Shown in pieces: positions 1 through 8,486 of a DNA stretch of 64,000 bases. This stretch comes from Janthinobacterium agaricidamnosum NBRC 102515 = DSM 9628 (GTDB lineage: Bacteria > Pseudomonadota > Gammaproteobacteria > Burkholderiales > Burkholderiaceae_D): the NCBI RefSeq assembly GCF_000723165.1, contig NZ_HG322949.1, positions 3,004,782 through 3,068,781 of the forward strand. The letters are read 5' to 3'. The number at the start of each line of letters is the position of its first letter. Within the stretch, counting starts at the first letter, position 1. A program made the translations under genes and the position numbers. The notes below the pieces were generated by a model. That model did no database searches. It saw only the letters and a list, made by a program, of their open reading frames with translations, and had not been told where the DNA came from.

Positions 1-1
1 G

Positions 2-58
2 ATTGAAGATGATGCGGTACAGGTGCTTGTTCATGGGAGCGTGAAGAGTGAGGTATGA
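2..58 (+). CDS. 3' end of an unidentified protein (partial)
   Basis: An open frame enters from the left edge and encodes 18 residues (IEDDAVQVLVHGSVKSEV) before a TGA stop. The 'IEDD-x-V-x-VL-x-x-HG' pattern recalls the last strand of RelE/ParE-type toxins, but too little is visible to assign a family. The gene body lies outside the window. Confidence 0.3.
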   Translation: MEDDAVQVLVHGSVKSEV

Positions 59-598
59 GGGTGAGGCATTAATTCGGGGGGCTACTGGCGACTTATTGGA
101 AGCCGCCATCGGCCGGCCGGGACAATCTCCCCAATGAGGGAGAGAGCGTCATGTCGGATAGTTTTTTGAGAGAGGGTATTCAGCGTGAAACCGGCGGCGC
201 TGACCTGCAGGCGAGCGGCAACCGGCACGGTACGGCAGAACAGCCGCAACGCACAGCAAAACAATGACACATACATTACCTTGAATAATTACTAAATCAT
301 GGCAATTATAGAATCATAATTTCCATATAGCAATAAAAATATTTATTTGAAAATAGTTTCTTGATTTAGCTTTAATTGCGGCGATAAACAATGAATCGGC
401 GCGCCCGAATAAAAAACGACTGCATTAATAAACACGCCGCAGCGAAAGAATTTCTTAAAAACCGGCGCTGCAATTGTCACATATTGTCACTTTTTTCCGG
501 AACCGACGATGGCGCTGCCGTTCTAATAACTGGCCAAGACTGGCAACACCCGGCGCTGTTGGCGGCGCTCACTCATCAACTTCGGAGAAGGGATCATT
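59..598. other. Intergenic region upstream of the S8 protease
   Basis: No convincing gene is seen here. The part around 270-390 is clearly AT-richer than the surroundings and probably holds the promoter of the downstream protease gene. A 38-codon open frame at 151-267 (+) has a purine-rich sequence just before its ATG but resembles nothing I recognise. The reverse-strand open frames look like chance. Confidence 0.4.
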
Positions 599-2638
599 AT
601 GTCTAACATCACCATTAATGGCGTCACGCTGAATCCCGCTGCAGAGACACCGGCACTAAAACAACTGGCGCTGTTCCAGCCGGACGCGGCAAGTTCGGAC
701 TATATTCTGGTGCAAACCAGGGAACCATTGACCGCGCCGCAAAAAAAACAATTGAGCGACACCGGCGCGGAAATGCTGGAGTATGTGCCGACCAATACTT
801 ATATTTGCCGCTACAACGACACCGACCTGCACCAGGTGCGCGCGCTGCCTTTTGTCGCCTGGGCCAATGTCTACCTGGAAGGATTCAAGATTTCCCCGCA
901 ATTGCACGCCGCCGTCAAGGCGAAACAGGCGCCGCTGCTGGGCATGCAAGGCATGGCCAGTTCGCCCGGCTCCAGCCTCGAACAGGTCGACATCGTCCTG
1001 CACCGGGACGCCGACAGGACCGCCGCGTTGAACCAGGTCGCGCTGGCGGCCGGCGTCAGTCCCGGCCAGCTGAATGCGGACAATGGCAAGATCCGGCTGC
1101 GCGTCGATACCGACCGGCTGGACGCACTGTCGAAAATCGACCTGGTGCGCAACATCGAGCCGGTGTTCGAGAAAAAATTATGGAATAACGTCGCGCGCGG
1201 CATACTCGGCGCGGACACGGTGATGACGGCGCTCGGCCTGCAAGGCCAGGGACAAATCGTCGCGGTCTGCGACACCGGCTTCGACAACGGCGACGCCGGC
1301 CATCCGCATCCGGCCTTCGAGGGCCGCGTCAAGGCCCTGCATGCGCTGGGCCGGCCGAACGACGCCAGCGATCCGCAAGGGCACGGCACCCACGTTTGCG
1401 GCTCGGTGCTGGGCGACGGCCATTCGGCGGACGGACCGATACGCGGCACCGCGCCCAAGGCCACGCTGGTGATGCAATCGGTGCTGGATGCGCGCGGCGG
1501 CCTGGGCGGCCTGGGCAACAACCTGTACCGGCTGTTCCAGCAAGCTTACGACGAAGGCGCCCGGGTCCACTCCAATTCCTGGGGCGATTCGAATAACGGC
1601 TACACGCCGGATGCCTACGACGTGGATAACTTCATCTGGACCAACCGCGACATGAGCATCCTGTTCGCCGCCGGCAACGATGGCAGCGACCGCAACCGCG
1701 ACGGCTTGATCGATGCGCACTCGGTCGGCTCGCCAGGCACGGCCAAGAATTGCATCACCGTCGGCGCCAGCGAAAACCAGCGGCCGGACTTTTATTATGT
1801 CGATGGCCGGTTCAAGTTCAACCGCTATGGACAAGGCTGGCCGCAGGACTACCCGTCCGACCCGCTGCGCAACGACAAGCTGGCCGACAATCCGGAGGGC
1901 CTGGCCGCCTTCAGCTCGCGCGGCCCGACCGCGGACGGCCGCATCAAACCCGACCTGGTGGCGCCGGGAACCGGCATCCTGTCGACCCGTTCGCGCGCCG
2001 ACGGCGTCGCCAACGGCTGGGGGCCATCGCCCGACCCGCTGTACTTTTACGAAGGCGGCACCAGCATGGCGACGCCGCTGGTATCGGGCTGCGCGGCGGT
2101 GGTGCGCGAATTCCTGCAGTCGCAGCAAGCCGCCAGGCCCAGCGCGGCCATCGTCAAGGCGATACTGATCAACGCGGCCCGGCCGCTGCTCGGCCAGTAC
2201 ACGCCGAGCGAAGCCGGCACCATCCCGAACAACAACCAGGGCTTTGGACGGGTCAACCTGGCGGCGGCGGTCGATGCCGGCGCCGACAGCGAGATACTGG
2301 CCTGGTGGGATGAAGGCACGCAGCTCGACACCGGCGACGAAGAAGTCTTCACGGTACAACTCGATCGCCCCGCCGCCGAACTGAAAGTCACGCTGGTCTG
2401 GACCGATCCTCCCGGCGAAACGCTGCAGAACGACCTGGACTTGACGGTCGAAACCGACTCCGGCCGGCTCGGCATCGGCAATGCCGCGCCCGGCTCGACG
2501 ATACCGGACCGCAGCAATAATGTGGAACAGGTCAGCCTGCTGTCGGTGCCGGCCGGCGCGGTCACCATCAAGGTCAAGGCTTACCGCATCGCCATCGACC
2601 GGCAATCGTTCGCGCTGGTGGCGCGCGCCGTACTGTAA
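599..2638 (+). CDS. S8 family (subtilisin-like) serine peptidase
   Basis: Predicted 679-residue serine endopeptidase. The catalytic triad is visible as Asp225 (VAVCDTGFD), His262 (GHGTHVCG) and Ser489 (GGTSMATP). Residues about 30-100 (DYILVQTREPL onward) resemble an I9-like inhibitory propeptide. The long insert between His and Ser and the C-terminal beta domain (VTLVWTDPPG, NDLDLTV) are typical of large S8A enzymes from soil bacteria. The start at 599 follows a good purine-rich ribosome site (GGAGAAGGGATC). No hydrophobic signal peptide is visible at the N-terminus, so export would need a non-Sec route, or the enzyme acts inside the cell. It stands alone, with no protease partner or secretion genes beside it. 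Confidence 0.9.
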   Translation: MSNITINGVTLNPAAETPALKQLALFQPDAASSDYILVQTREPLTAPQKKQLSDTGAEMLEYVPTNTYICRYNDTDLHQVRALPFVAWANVYLEGFKISPQLHAAVKAKQAPLLGMQGMASSPGSSLEQVDIVLHRDADRTAALNQVALAAGVSPGQLNADNGKIRLRVDTDRLDALSKIDLVRNIEPVFEKKLWNNVARGILGADTVMTALGLQGQGQIVAVCDTGFDNGDAGHPHPAFEGRVKALHALGRPNDASDPQGHGTHVCGSVLGDGHSADGPIRGTAPKATLVMQSVLDARGGLGGLGNNLYRLFQQAYDEGARVHSNSWGDSNNGYTPDAYDVDNFIWTNRDMSILFAAGNDGSDRNRDGLIDAHSVGSPGTAKNCITVGASENQRPDFYYVDGRFKFNRYGQGWPQDYPSDPLRNDKLADNPEGLAAFSSRGPTADGRIKPDLVAPGTGILSTRSRADGVANGWGPSPDPLYFYEGGTSMATPLVSGCAAVVREFLQSQQAARPSAAIVKAILINAARPLLGQYTPSEAGTIPNNNQGFGRVNLAAAVDAGADSEILAWWDEGTQLDTGDEEVFTVQLDRPAAELKVTLVWTDPPGETLQNDLDLTVETDSGRLGIGNAAPGSTIPDRSNNVEQVSLLSVPAGAVTIKVKAYRIAIDRQSFALVARAVL

Positions 2639-2737
2639 AACCGGCCTGTCGCCGCGTCAACCTGCTGTTGGCGGCCCGGATTTGGCGCTCCGGGCTGCTG
2701 CCGGCCAGCGATTTGCTGTATGCTGGCGGCTGAAAGG

Positions 2738-2756
2738 AAGATGTTATCGACATCTT
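2738..2756. promoter_or_regulatory. Candidate NsrR operator before nsrR
   Basis: Perfect inverted repeat AAGATG-N7-CATCTT directly upstream of the nsrR start. The half-site AAGATG matches the outer part of the NsrR consensus (AAGATGYATTT-N-AAATRCATCTT), but the spacing is 4 bp shorter. It could mediate autoregulation; this is inference. Confidence 0.5.
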
Positions 2757-2764
2757 TGATACGC

Positions 2765-3235
2765 ATGCGACTGACCGCCTACACCGACTACACCCTGCGC
2801 ACCCTGATGTACCTGGGCATGAACCTGGATCGCCTTGTGACGATCCAGGACATCGCCGACCTGCATGCGATCTCCAAGAATCACTTGATGAAAGTGGTGC
2901 ATCAACTGGGCTTGTCCGGCATCGTCGAAACCGTGCGCGGCAGGAATGGCGGATTGCGCCTCAAGCGCGACCCGGCGGACATCAATATCGGCGCCATCGT
3001 GCGCGACACCGAAACCGATTTTTTCATGGCCGAGTGTTTTAATACGGCCCACAACACCTGCCCGCTGACGCCGGGCTGCAAGCTCAAGTCGGCGCTGGCC
3101 GAAGCGACCCGGGCCTACCTGGCCGTGCTCGACCAGGTCAGCCTGGCGTCGCTGCTGAAACCTGCGGCGGACAGGCCCGGCACGGCGCTGGCGCCGGGCG
3201 TGATAGCGCTACATCAGCTTAAGAAACCAGCTTAA
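2765..3235 (+). CDS. nsrR: NsrR-type Rrf2 family nitric-oxide-sensing repressor
   Basis: Rrf2-family iron-sulfur transcription factor of 156 residues. The N-terminus MRLTAYTDYTLRTLMYL is the family signature, so I chose the ATG at 2765 over the in-frame ATGs at 2720 and 2741. A winged helix-turn-helix covers roughly residues 1-75 (ISKNHLMKVVHQL, RGRNGGLRL). The cluster-binding cysteines are visible in ECFNTAHNTCPLTPGC. It faces the hmp gene tail to tail across 9 bp, and an NsrR-like operator lies upstream of the hemerythrin-hmp unit. The expected role is to repress NO-detoxification genes until NO damages the cluster. Confidence 0.87.
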   Translation: MRLTAYTDYTLRTLMYLGMNLDRLVTIQDIADLHAISKNHLMKVVHQLGLSGIVETVRGRNGGLRLKRDPADINIGAIVRDTETDFFMAECFNTAHNTCPLTPGCKLKSALAEATRAYLAVLDQVSLASLLKPAADRPGTALAPGVIALHQLKKPA

Positions 3236-3244
3236 GAAAGCCAT

Positions 3245-4426
3245 TTAATCCAGCGCGCCGGCCGGGCCGAAAAACTCATAGTGGGTTTGCGCTTCCGGCA
3301 CGCCGAGATCGGTCAGATGGCGCTTGACCGCCTGCATGAACGGCGTCGGACCAAGAAAATACGCATCCACGTCGCGCGATGGCGGCAGCCATTGGCCTAA
3401 TTGTTCGCGGCCGAGCAAACCCACCGCATGCGGCGCCGCATGTTCATCCAGCGCTTCCGCGTAGCAGTAATAGCGCGACAATTGCGGGTGGCTGGCCGCC
3501 AATTGCTCGATATGCTCGCGGAAGGCGTGCACGCCGCCATGCCGCGCCGAGTGGATGAAATGTACCGGGCGCCTGGTGCGCAGCGCCGCCGTCAGCATCG
3601 CCAGCGTCGGCGTGATGCCGACGCCGCCGCTGATCAGCACCAGCGGCTTGTCGCCGTCGCGCAAGACGAATTCGCCCGATGGCGGCGACAGGCGCACGCT
3701 GGCGCCCTGCCGCACCTGGTCGTGGAAGAAATTCGACACCTTGCCGCCGTGTTCGCGCTTGATGCTGATGCGGTAATCGACACCGTTGCTGGCCGCCGAC
3801 AGCGAATACTGGCGGCGCAGTTCGACGCCATCGATCGTGACCAGCACGCCGATGTATTGGCCCGGCGCGAAGTCCAGCACCGGGCCGCCATCGCTGGGCG
3901 CCAGCACGAACGACGTGATTTCGGCGCTTTCGACGATCTTGTCGCGCACCACGAAGTCGCGCGCGCCGGTCCAGCCGCCAGGGGCCGCCGCTTTTTCGTC
4001 ATACAGCGCCGCCTCGGCGCCGGCCAGGATATCGGCCAGCTGGCCATACGCGGCGCCCCACGCTTCCAGCACCGCGTCGGTGGCGGTTTCCGCGCCCAGC
4101 ACTTCACGGATCGCCTGCAGCAGGCTGGCCCCGACCATCGGATAATGCTCGCGGCGGATTTGCAGCGCGACGTGCTTGTTGACGATGGTCGATACCAGCG
4201 GCCCCAGGTTTTCCAGGCGCTCGATATTGCGTGCATACATCAGCACCGCGTTGGCCAGCGCGCGCTGCTGGTCGCCATGGTGCTGGTGCGCCTGGTTAAA
4301 ATAAGGCGCCACTTCAGGGTAATCGCGGAACAGGTTCTTGTAAAAATGACGGGTCAGCGTTTCGCCGCCCTGCTCCAGGACCGGAACGGTGGCGCTGACG
4401 ATATTGCGGTGTTCGATGCTCAACAT
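3245..4426 (-). CDS. hmp: Flavohemoprotein nitric oxide dioxygenase
   Basis: Hmp oxidises NO to nitrate with O2 and NAD(P)H in the cytoplasm. Its 393 residues match the family length. The globin domain occupies about residues 1-135 (MLSIEHRNIVSATVPVLEQ; proximal-His region in VNKHVALQIRREHYP). An FAD-binding ferredoxin-reductase domain follows (RRQYSLSA) and then a NAD domain (SGGVGITPTLAML, ending YEFFGPAG). It lies 58 bp downstream of the hemerythrin gene on the same strand, with no operator in the gap, so the two probably share the NsrR-controlled promoter upstream of the hemerythrin gene. Confidence 0.96.
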   Translation of the reverse strand: MLSIEHRNIVSATVPVLEQGGETLTRHFYKNLFRDYPEVAPYFNQAHQHHGDQQRALANAVLMYARNIERLENLGPLVSTIVNKHVALQIRREHYPMVGASLLQAIREVLGAETATDAVLEAWGAAYGQLADILAGAEAALYDEKAAAPGGWTGARDFVVRDKIVESAEITSFVLAPSDGGPVLDFAPGQYIGVLVTIDGVELRRQYSLSAASNGVDYRISIKREHGGKVSNFFHDQVRQGASVRLSPPSGEFVLRDGDKPLVLISGGVGITPTLAMLTAALRTRRPVHFIHSARHGGVHAFREHIEQLAASHPQLSRYYCYAEALDEHAAPHAVGLLGREQLGQWLPPSRDVDAYFLGPTPFMQAVKRHLTDLGVPEAQTHYEFFGPAGALD

Positions 4427-4484
4427 GATTCATCCTTGTTCATCAGGTAAAAGGAAAACAAAAAGGGGGAAGTAAGGACCCGCA

Positions 4485-4916
4485 TCAGGCGGCCTGCCGA
4501 CCGGCGTCAAATGCCTCGATCGCCGGATAAAATTCGCGGTCTTCGCGCTGCATGCGCTGATACAGCGTTTTCAGCACATGGTTGGCGTCGCTGCGGAATT
4601 GTTCGGGCTGCGCTGCGACCTGGGGCGCGGTGTTCCACTTGCCGGCAAACGCCAGGTAGGCATCGACGATGCCATCCATTTCGCCTTGATATTGCCGGCT
4701 CATGCGAGCCAGCGCGGGATTACCCGCCGTTTGCAAGGCGGGATACAGATAACGCCGCTCGACCGCCAGATGCAATTTGATAAGACCGCTCATCGCGACG
4801 ATCTGCGCGGCAATACGCGGCGCGTTCTCGCCGATGCCGTCTTGCGCCAGGCTGCGCAAGGCCGCGATCGCGGCGAGGATATCCAGGTGCTGCTGCTTGA
4901 ATTTATCGATGTTCAT
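4485..4916 (-). CDS. Hemerythrin HHE-domain protein
   Basis: Protein of 143 residues with a four-helix HHE fold. Likely iron ligands are His in QQHLDILAA, His and Glu in IKLHLAVERRYLYP, and His and Glu in the C-terminal helices (NHVLKTLYQRMQREDREFYP). I chose the ATG at 4916 (MNIDKFKQQ) because the upstream extension is low quality and overlaps the promoter. Proteins of this class next to hmp and nsrR are linked to NO or Fe-S repair stress (established for the YtfE/RIC group). This one lacks the N-terminal ScdA domain of RIC, so its exact role is uncertain. Confidence 0.83.
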   Translation of the reverse strand: MNIDKFKQQHLDILAAIAALRSLAQDGIGENAPRIAAQIVAMSGLIKLHLAVERRYLYPALQTAGNPALARMSRQYQGEMDGIVDAYLAFAGKWNTAPQVAAQPEQFRSDANHVLKTLYQRMQREDREFYPAIEAFDAGRQAA

Positions 4917-4975
4917 CGTGACGTCCACCCTGCCATTTCTCGATTGAATGGCGCAAGTGTAGATCAAAAACATTA

Positions 4976-4998
4976 AACATGCAAACAAAATACATCTT
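4976..4998 (-). promoter_or_regulatory. NsrR binding site upstream of hemerythrin-hmp
   Basis: Read on the minus strand, this 23-bp site begins AAGATGTATTT and ends GTTTGCATGTT around a single central T. It matches the 11-1-11 NsrR consensus AAGATGYATTT-N-AAATRCATCTT at nearly every position, with the left half-site perfect. It lies about 60 bp before the hemerythrin start codon. A second lone half-site (AAGATGTAT) is at 5030-5038. Confidence 0.75.
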
Positions 4999-5068
4999 TA
5001 TAAAAATAGTCAAGCATCTGCGTGACGGAAAGATGTATCGCGGCCCGGCGGCCTCTCACCTATGGCAT

Positions 5069-5833
5069 TTACAGCAGCTGCAACAATCCGGCCAAGGTCG
5101 CCGAAATGCGGCGCAGCACCGCATCGCGCTCCGGGTGGATGAAGAAGTGATCGCCCTGATACCATTCGACCGCCAGCGGCAGGCTGGTTTCCTTGCCCCA
5201 GCCCGCCACCTCTTCCTCGCCGATGCGCTCGTCGCGCCGGCCGGCCAGCGCCGTGACGGGAATGTTCAACGGCAGGCTGGCCCGGTACTGGTATTGCTCG
5301 ACCAGCCGGAAATCGGCGCGTATCGCCGGCAGCACCATTTGCATCAATTCGCGGTGCGCCAGGATTTCGGGCGGCGTGCCGTTATACTCTTTCAAGGCGT
5401 CGATCAAGCCGTCGTCCGACAAGGCATGCAGTTGCCGCGACACGCCCCGGTGCTGCGGCGCGGCGCAGCCGGACACGAACAGGTGGCGCGGCATGGGCAG
5501 GTCATGGCGCTGGTGATAACGCGCCAGTTCGAAGGCGATCAGCGCGCCCAGGCTATGCCCGAAAAAGGCGAACGGCAATTCGCCCGCGGCGCCGGTCATC
5601 AGGGCCAGCGTTTCGATCAGCGGCGGCAGCGCTTCGTATGGCGCTTCCGCCAGGCGCGGGCCGCGTCCCGGCAACTGGATCGCACACACTTCGATGGCCG
5701 GGTCGAGCAACGCTTGCCACGGCATGAAACTGACGGCGCTGCCGCCGGCATAACAAAAACAGTAGAGCCGCAAGCGGCGCGGAGCGCCGGGCTTGCGCAA
5801 CAGCCAGGCGGATGGATTGATGCTTGGATTCAT
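5069..5833 (-). CDS. Type II thioesterase (GrsT/RifR-like)
   Basis: Alpha/beta hydrolase of 254 residues of the thioesterase class that clears misprimed carrier proteins in non-ribosomal peptide or polyketide assembly lines. The family opening is clear (LRLYCFCYAGGSA), as are the nucleophile Ser94 in FFGHSLGAL, the Asp in AGRRDERIG and the His in QGDHFFIHPE. The start MNPSINPS at 5833 is 2 bp from the stop of the upstream ABC-transporter stump, implying that they once formed one operon. No NRPS or PKS gene remains in the window, so its present substrate is unknown. It may now be co-transcribed with the malonate decarboxylase operon upstream. Confidence 0.85.
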   Translation of the reverse strand: MNPSINPSAWLLRKPGAPRRLRLYCFCYAGGSAVSFMPWQALLDPAIEVCAIQLPGRGPRLAEAPYEALPPLIETLALMTGAAGELPFAFFGHSLGALIAFELARYHQRHDLPMPRHLFVSGCAAPQHRGVSRQLHALSDDGLIDALKEYNGTPPEILAHRELMQMVLPAIRADFRLVEQYQYRASLPLNIPVTALAGRRDERIGEEEVAGWGKETSLPLAVEWYQGDHFFIHPERDAVLRRISATLAGLLQLL

Positions 5834-5834
5834 A

Positions 5835-6118
5835 TCAGACAGTGTGCAAAATGGGGCGCGGAACTTCCGCGCCATGTTGTGAAACCGACTGCAAGTGACC
5901 ATCTTCCAGCTTGATCACCCGGTCGGCGCAGTGGAAATACGCGTCGTCGTGGGTGATCAGGATAACCGTCTTGCCGCGTGCTTTCAAGTCTGGCAACAAA
6001 CGCGTGTAAAACACGCGCTTGAACAGCCGGTCCTGCCCGGCCGCCCATTCGCCGAACAGGTACACGGGACTTTTCTGTTCTTCGCTGATCTTGGCGATGC
6101 ACAGGTCATCGGCAAAAT
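5835..6118 (-). pseudogene. 3' stump of a cyclic-peptide/siderophore export ABC transporter
   Basis: The frame encodes the last 80-90 residues of the nucleotide-binding domain of a SyrD/PvdE-type exporter, including LFGEWAAGQDRLFKRVFY, LKARGKTVILITHDD (H-loop) and YFHCADRVIKLEDG. The membrane domain, Walker A and signature motif are absent. The family's Walker B normally reads LFDEW, but here the Asp has become Gly. The frame runs directly out of the mdcH stop codon with no start of its own. I read it as a decayed remnant truncated when the malonate operon came to lie next to it. Confidence 0.75.
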
Positions 6119-6161
6119 CGCCTGATCGAGCCGCGATCGGAAGGGAAACCGGCGGCAGGAA

Positions 6162-7097
6162 TTACAGGGCGCCGCGCTGGCGTTCACTCAGCGCCAGCAA
6201 GTTGTCGAGGCGGCTGGCGTCGCAACTGAGCGCCTGGCCATCGTCGAACAGCGGCGCGCTCAAGCCGGTCAACACCGAACCGCCCGGCATTTCCAGGGCC
6301 AGCCGCGCGCCGCGTTCCCACGCGTGGCGCGCGGTGTCGTGCCAATGCACCTGGCGCGCCACATTGGCCGCCAGATCATCGGCGATGCGGGACGGATCGA
6401 ACAGCGCGCGCGCCGCACTGCCGCTGATGTAGGTCAGTTGCGGACGATGCAGCGTCACCTGCGCGAAGGCCGCCTGCATTTGCAGCGCTACGGCGGCGTA
6501 CAACTCGCAATGCGACGGCACGTTGACGGCCAGGCGCTCGGCGCGGCTGGCGCCGGCCTGCAGCGCCAGCGCCGCAACCGCCTGCAGCGCCGCATCGGCG
6601 CCGGCAATCACCAGTTGCCGCGGTCCGTTCAGATTGGCCAGGTAGACTGGCGATTGGCGGCCATGCACGCTGGCGATCAACGGTGCGAGCCGGCCTTGAT
6701 CGAGTCCGCTGATCGCCGTCATGCCATAGCCTTGCGGATAGGCGTCCTGCATCAGCTGGGCGCGTCGCCGCACCAGCGACAAGGCGGCGCCGTAATCGAG
6801 CAGGCCGGCCGCCACCGCGGCCGGATAGGCGCCGATCGACAGGCCGGCCACCATGTCCGGCCGCGCGCCATGCGCGGCGAACACCCGGGCCATCGCCACG
6901 CCGCAGATCAGCAGGCAAAGCTGCACGGCGACGGTGGATTGCAGCGCCTGGGCGCTGTCCATGCGCAGCGGATCGCCACCCAGCACGGCGCCGGCCTGCT
7001 CCAGCGTGCGGCGCACTTCAGCATGATCGGGCAACGCATGCAGCATGCCCGGCTTTTGCGCGCCCTGTCCCGGAAAGGTAAACAAGATGCCGCTCAT
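6162..7097 (-). CDS. mdcH: Malonyl-CoA:ACP transferase of malonate decarboxylase (MdcH)
   Basis: Acyltransferase of 311 residues. It loads malonyl from malonyl-CoA onto the acyl carrier subunit MdcC, priming the decarboxylase cycle. The FabD-like fold is evident from LFTFPGQGAQKPGM at the N-terminus, the nucleophile serine in GLSIGAYPA and the histidine in NVPSHCELY. The ATG at 7097 overlaps the mdcG stop in an ATGA, so translation is probably coupled. It is the last mdc gene of the operon. Confidence 0.93.
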   Translation of the reverse strand: MSGILFTFPGQGAQKPGMLHALPDHAEVRRTLEQAGAVLGGDPLRMDSAQALQSTVAVQLCLLICGVAMARVFAAHGARPDMVAGLSIGAYPAAVAAGLLDYGAALSLVRRRAQLMQDAYPQGYGMTAISGLDQGRLAPLIASVHGRQSPVYLANLNGPRQLVIAGADAALQAVAALALQAGASRAERLAVNVPSHCELYAAVALQMQAAFAQVTLHRPQLTYISGSAARALFDPSRIADDLAANVARQVHWHDTARHAWERGARLALEMPGGSVLTGLSAPLFDDGQALSCDASRLDNLLALSERQRGAL

Positions 7098-7708
7098 GGT
7101 GCGCTCCATGGATCGTCCAGCAGTACCGGCCCGGCGCCGGTCTTGAGCATGATCCTGGACGGCCACCGCAGCCACTCGGCCAGCGCAAACGCGCCATGGC
7201 CGGTATCGACCTGGATATCGATGCGGCAGACGGGGCTGACCTGCAAGGCGGCCAGCGCCGCCGCCTGCCCAGCGCCGAGCCGTCGCGGCGCGCGCAGCAG
7301 CAGGTCCAGATCGCTGTCCGGACGCAGCACCGGCAGGCCGCTGGCCAGCAAAAAGCCGACGCCGCCGGTCGGTCCCCAGGCCAGTCCGCTGCTGTCGAAC
7401 GCCGGCGCCAGCGCGGCCAGCGCGGCCAGCGCCGGGAAGCCGGATGGATAGCGGCCGGCGGCCAGCGCTTCAGGCGCGACAGACCGCAATACCGCGTCAC
7501 GCTCGACATAGGCGGCGCAGCGCTGGCTGCGCGTGGTCCCGCGCACACCGACCGGCAAACGGCTGTCGCCGGCCGCCATGGTTTCGCGGCGCAGCACCAG
7601 CGGCGCCCGGCGCAGCCAGTCGTCGGTGAGCCAGTCCGGCCGCGCGGCGCCACGCTTGAACGACAGGCCGTCGGCGCCGGCGATCCACAATAAATCGTGC
7701 GGATTCAT
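7094..7708 (-). CDS. mdcG: Phosphoribosyl-dephospho-CoA transferase (MdcG)
   Basis: Protein of 204 residues that attaches the 2'-(5''-triphosphoribosyl)-3'-dephospho-CoA group made by MdcB to the serine of MdcC. A nucleotidyltransferase-like acidic motif is visible (RPDSDLDLLLRAP), and the N-terminal region MNPHDLLWIAG is family-like. It starts 3 bp after the madM stop and ends in the ATGA overlap with mdcH. Confidence 0.9.
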   Translation of the reverse strand: MNPHDLLWIAGADGLSFKRGAARPDWLTDDWLRRAPLVLRRETMAAGDSRLPVGVRGTTRSQRCAAYVERDAVLRSVAPEALAAGRYPSGFPALAALAALAPAFDSSGLAWGPTGGVGFLLASGLPVLRPDSDLDLLLRAPRRLGAGQAAALAALQVSPVCRIDIQVDTGHGAFALAEWLRWPSRIMLKTGAGPVLLDDPWSAP

Positions 7709-7711
7709 GGA

Positions 7712-8476
7712 TCAGCCGACGATGGCCCTGGTGGCGAAATACAGCACCGACGGCCCCAGCAGGCAGCCCAGTCCGGTATGAAAAGTCGCCACCAGCGTCC
7801 CGTACGGCACCAGCTTGCGGTCGGTCGCGGCCAGGCCGGCCGAAACGCCGCTGACGGTGCCGGCCAGGCCGCCGAACACCATCGCCGAACGCGGGGTTTT
7901 CAAGCCGAGGAACTTGGCGGCGATCGGCGTGCCGACCATCACCATGATGGCCTTGACCAGCCCGGTGGCGATACTGAGCGCCATGATTTCCGACTTGGCG
8001 CCAATGGCCGCGCCGGTCACCGGGCCGACGATATACGTCACCGCGCCGGCGCCGATGGTGGTCATGCTGACCGCGTCGGTGTAGCCGAACGCATACGCCA
8101 CGCTGGCGCCGACGATGAATGGCAGCACGGTGCCGAGCAGCAGCGCAAGCACGCCGATCAGGCCGGCCTTGCGCGCTTCGCTGGCTTGCACCTCGAACGC
8201 GGTGGCGACGATGGCGAAGTCGCGCAGCATGGCGCCGCCCATCAGGCCGATGCCGCTGAACAGCGACAAGTCGGCCAGGCCTTTCTCGCCGCCGGTGCGC
8301 AGCCCGCCCCAATAGGCCAGGGCCAGGCCGATCAATATCGCGATGGCCGAACCGTGGACCCGGCCGAACGTCAGCCGGCGCGACAACTGCATCGACAGAT
8401 ACATGATCAATCCGACCACCGCGAACGCCGTCACCAGGCCATTATTCAATACGGTCTTTTCCAGCATCTGTAGCAT
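7712..8476 (-). CDS. madM: Malonate transporter subunit MadM
   Basis: Membrane protein of 254 residues, the large subunit of the two-component MadLM malonate carrier that imports malonate with a cation. Several hydrophobic helices are evident (TAFAVVGLIMYLSMQ, GLIGVLALLLGTVLPFIVG, TYIVGPVTGAAIGAK), and the length matches family members. It sits between madL and mdcG within the decarboxylase operon, so uptake and catabolism are co-expressed. Confidence 0.93.
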   Translation of the reverse strand: MLQMLEKTVLNNGLVTAFAVVGLIMYLSMQLSRRLTFGRVHGSAIAILIGLALAYWGGLRTGGEKGLADLSLFSGIGLMGGAMLRDFAIVATAFEVQASEARKAGLIGVLALLLGTVLPFIVGASVAYAFGYTDAVSMTTIGAGAVTYIVGPVTGAAIGAKSEIMALSIATGLVKAIMVMVGTPIAAKFLGLKTPRSAMVFGGLAGTVSGVSAGLAATDRKLVPYGTLVATFHTGLGCLLGPSVLYFATRAIVG

Positions 8477-8486
8477 GATGGTCTCC

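Noticed and set aside
82..276. 64-codon reverse frame at the left edge
   Set aside because: No family resemblance and no ribosome site; likely chance in mixed-composition intergenic DNA.
391..606. 71-codon plus-strand frame just before the S8 protease
   Set aside because: Overlaps the protease start and its ribosome site; no recognisable domain. The region fits a promoter/leader better.
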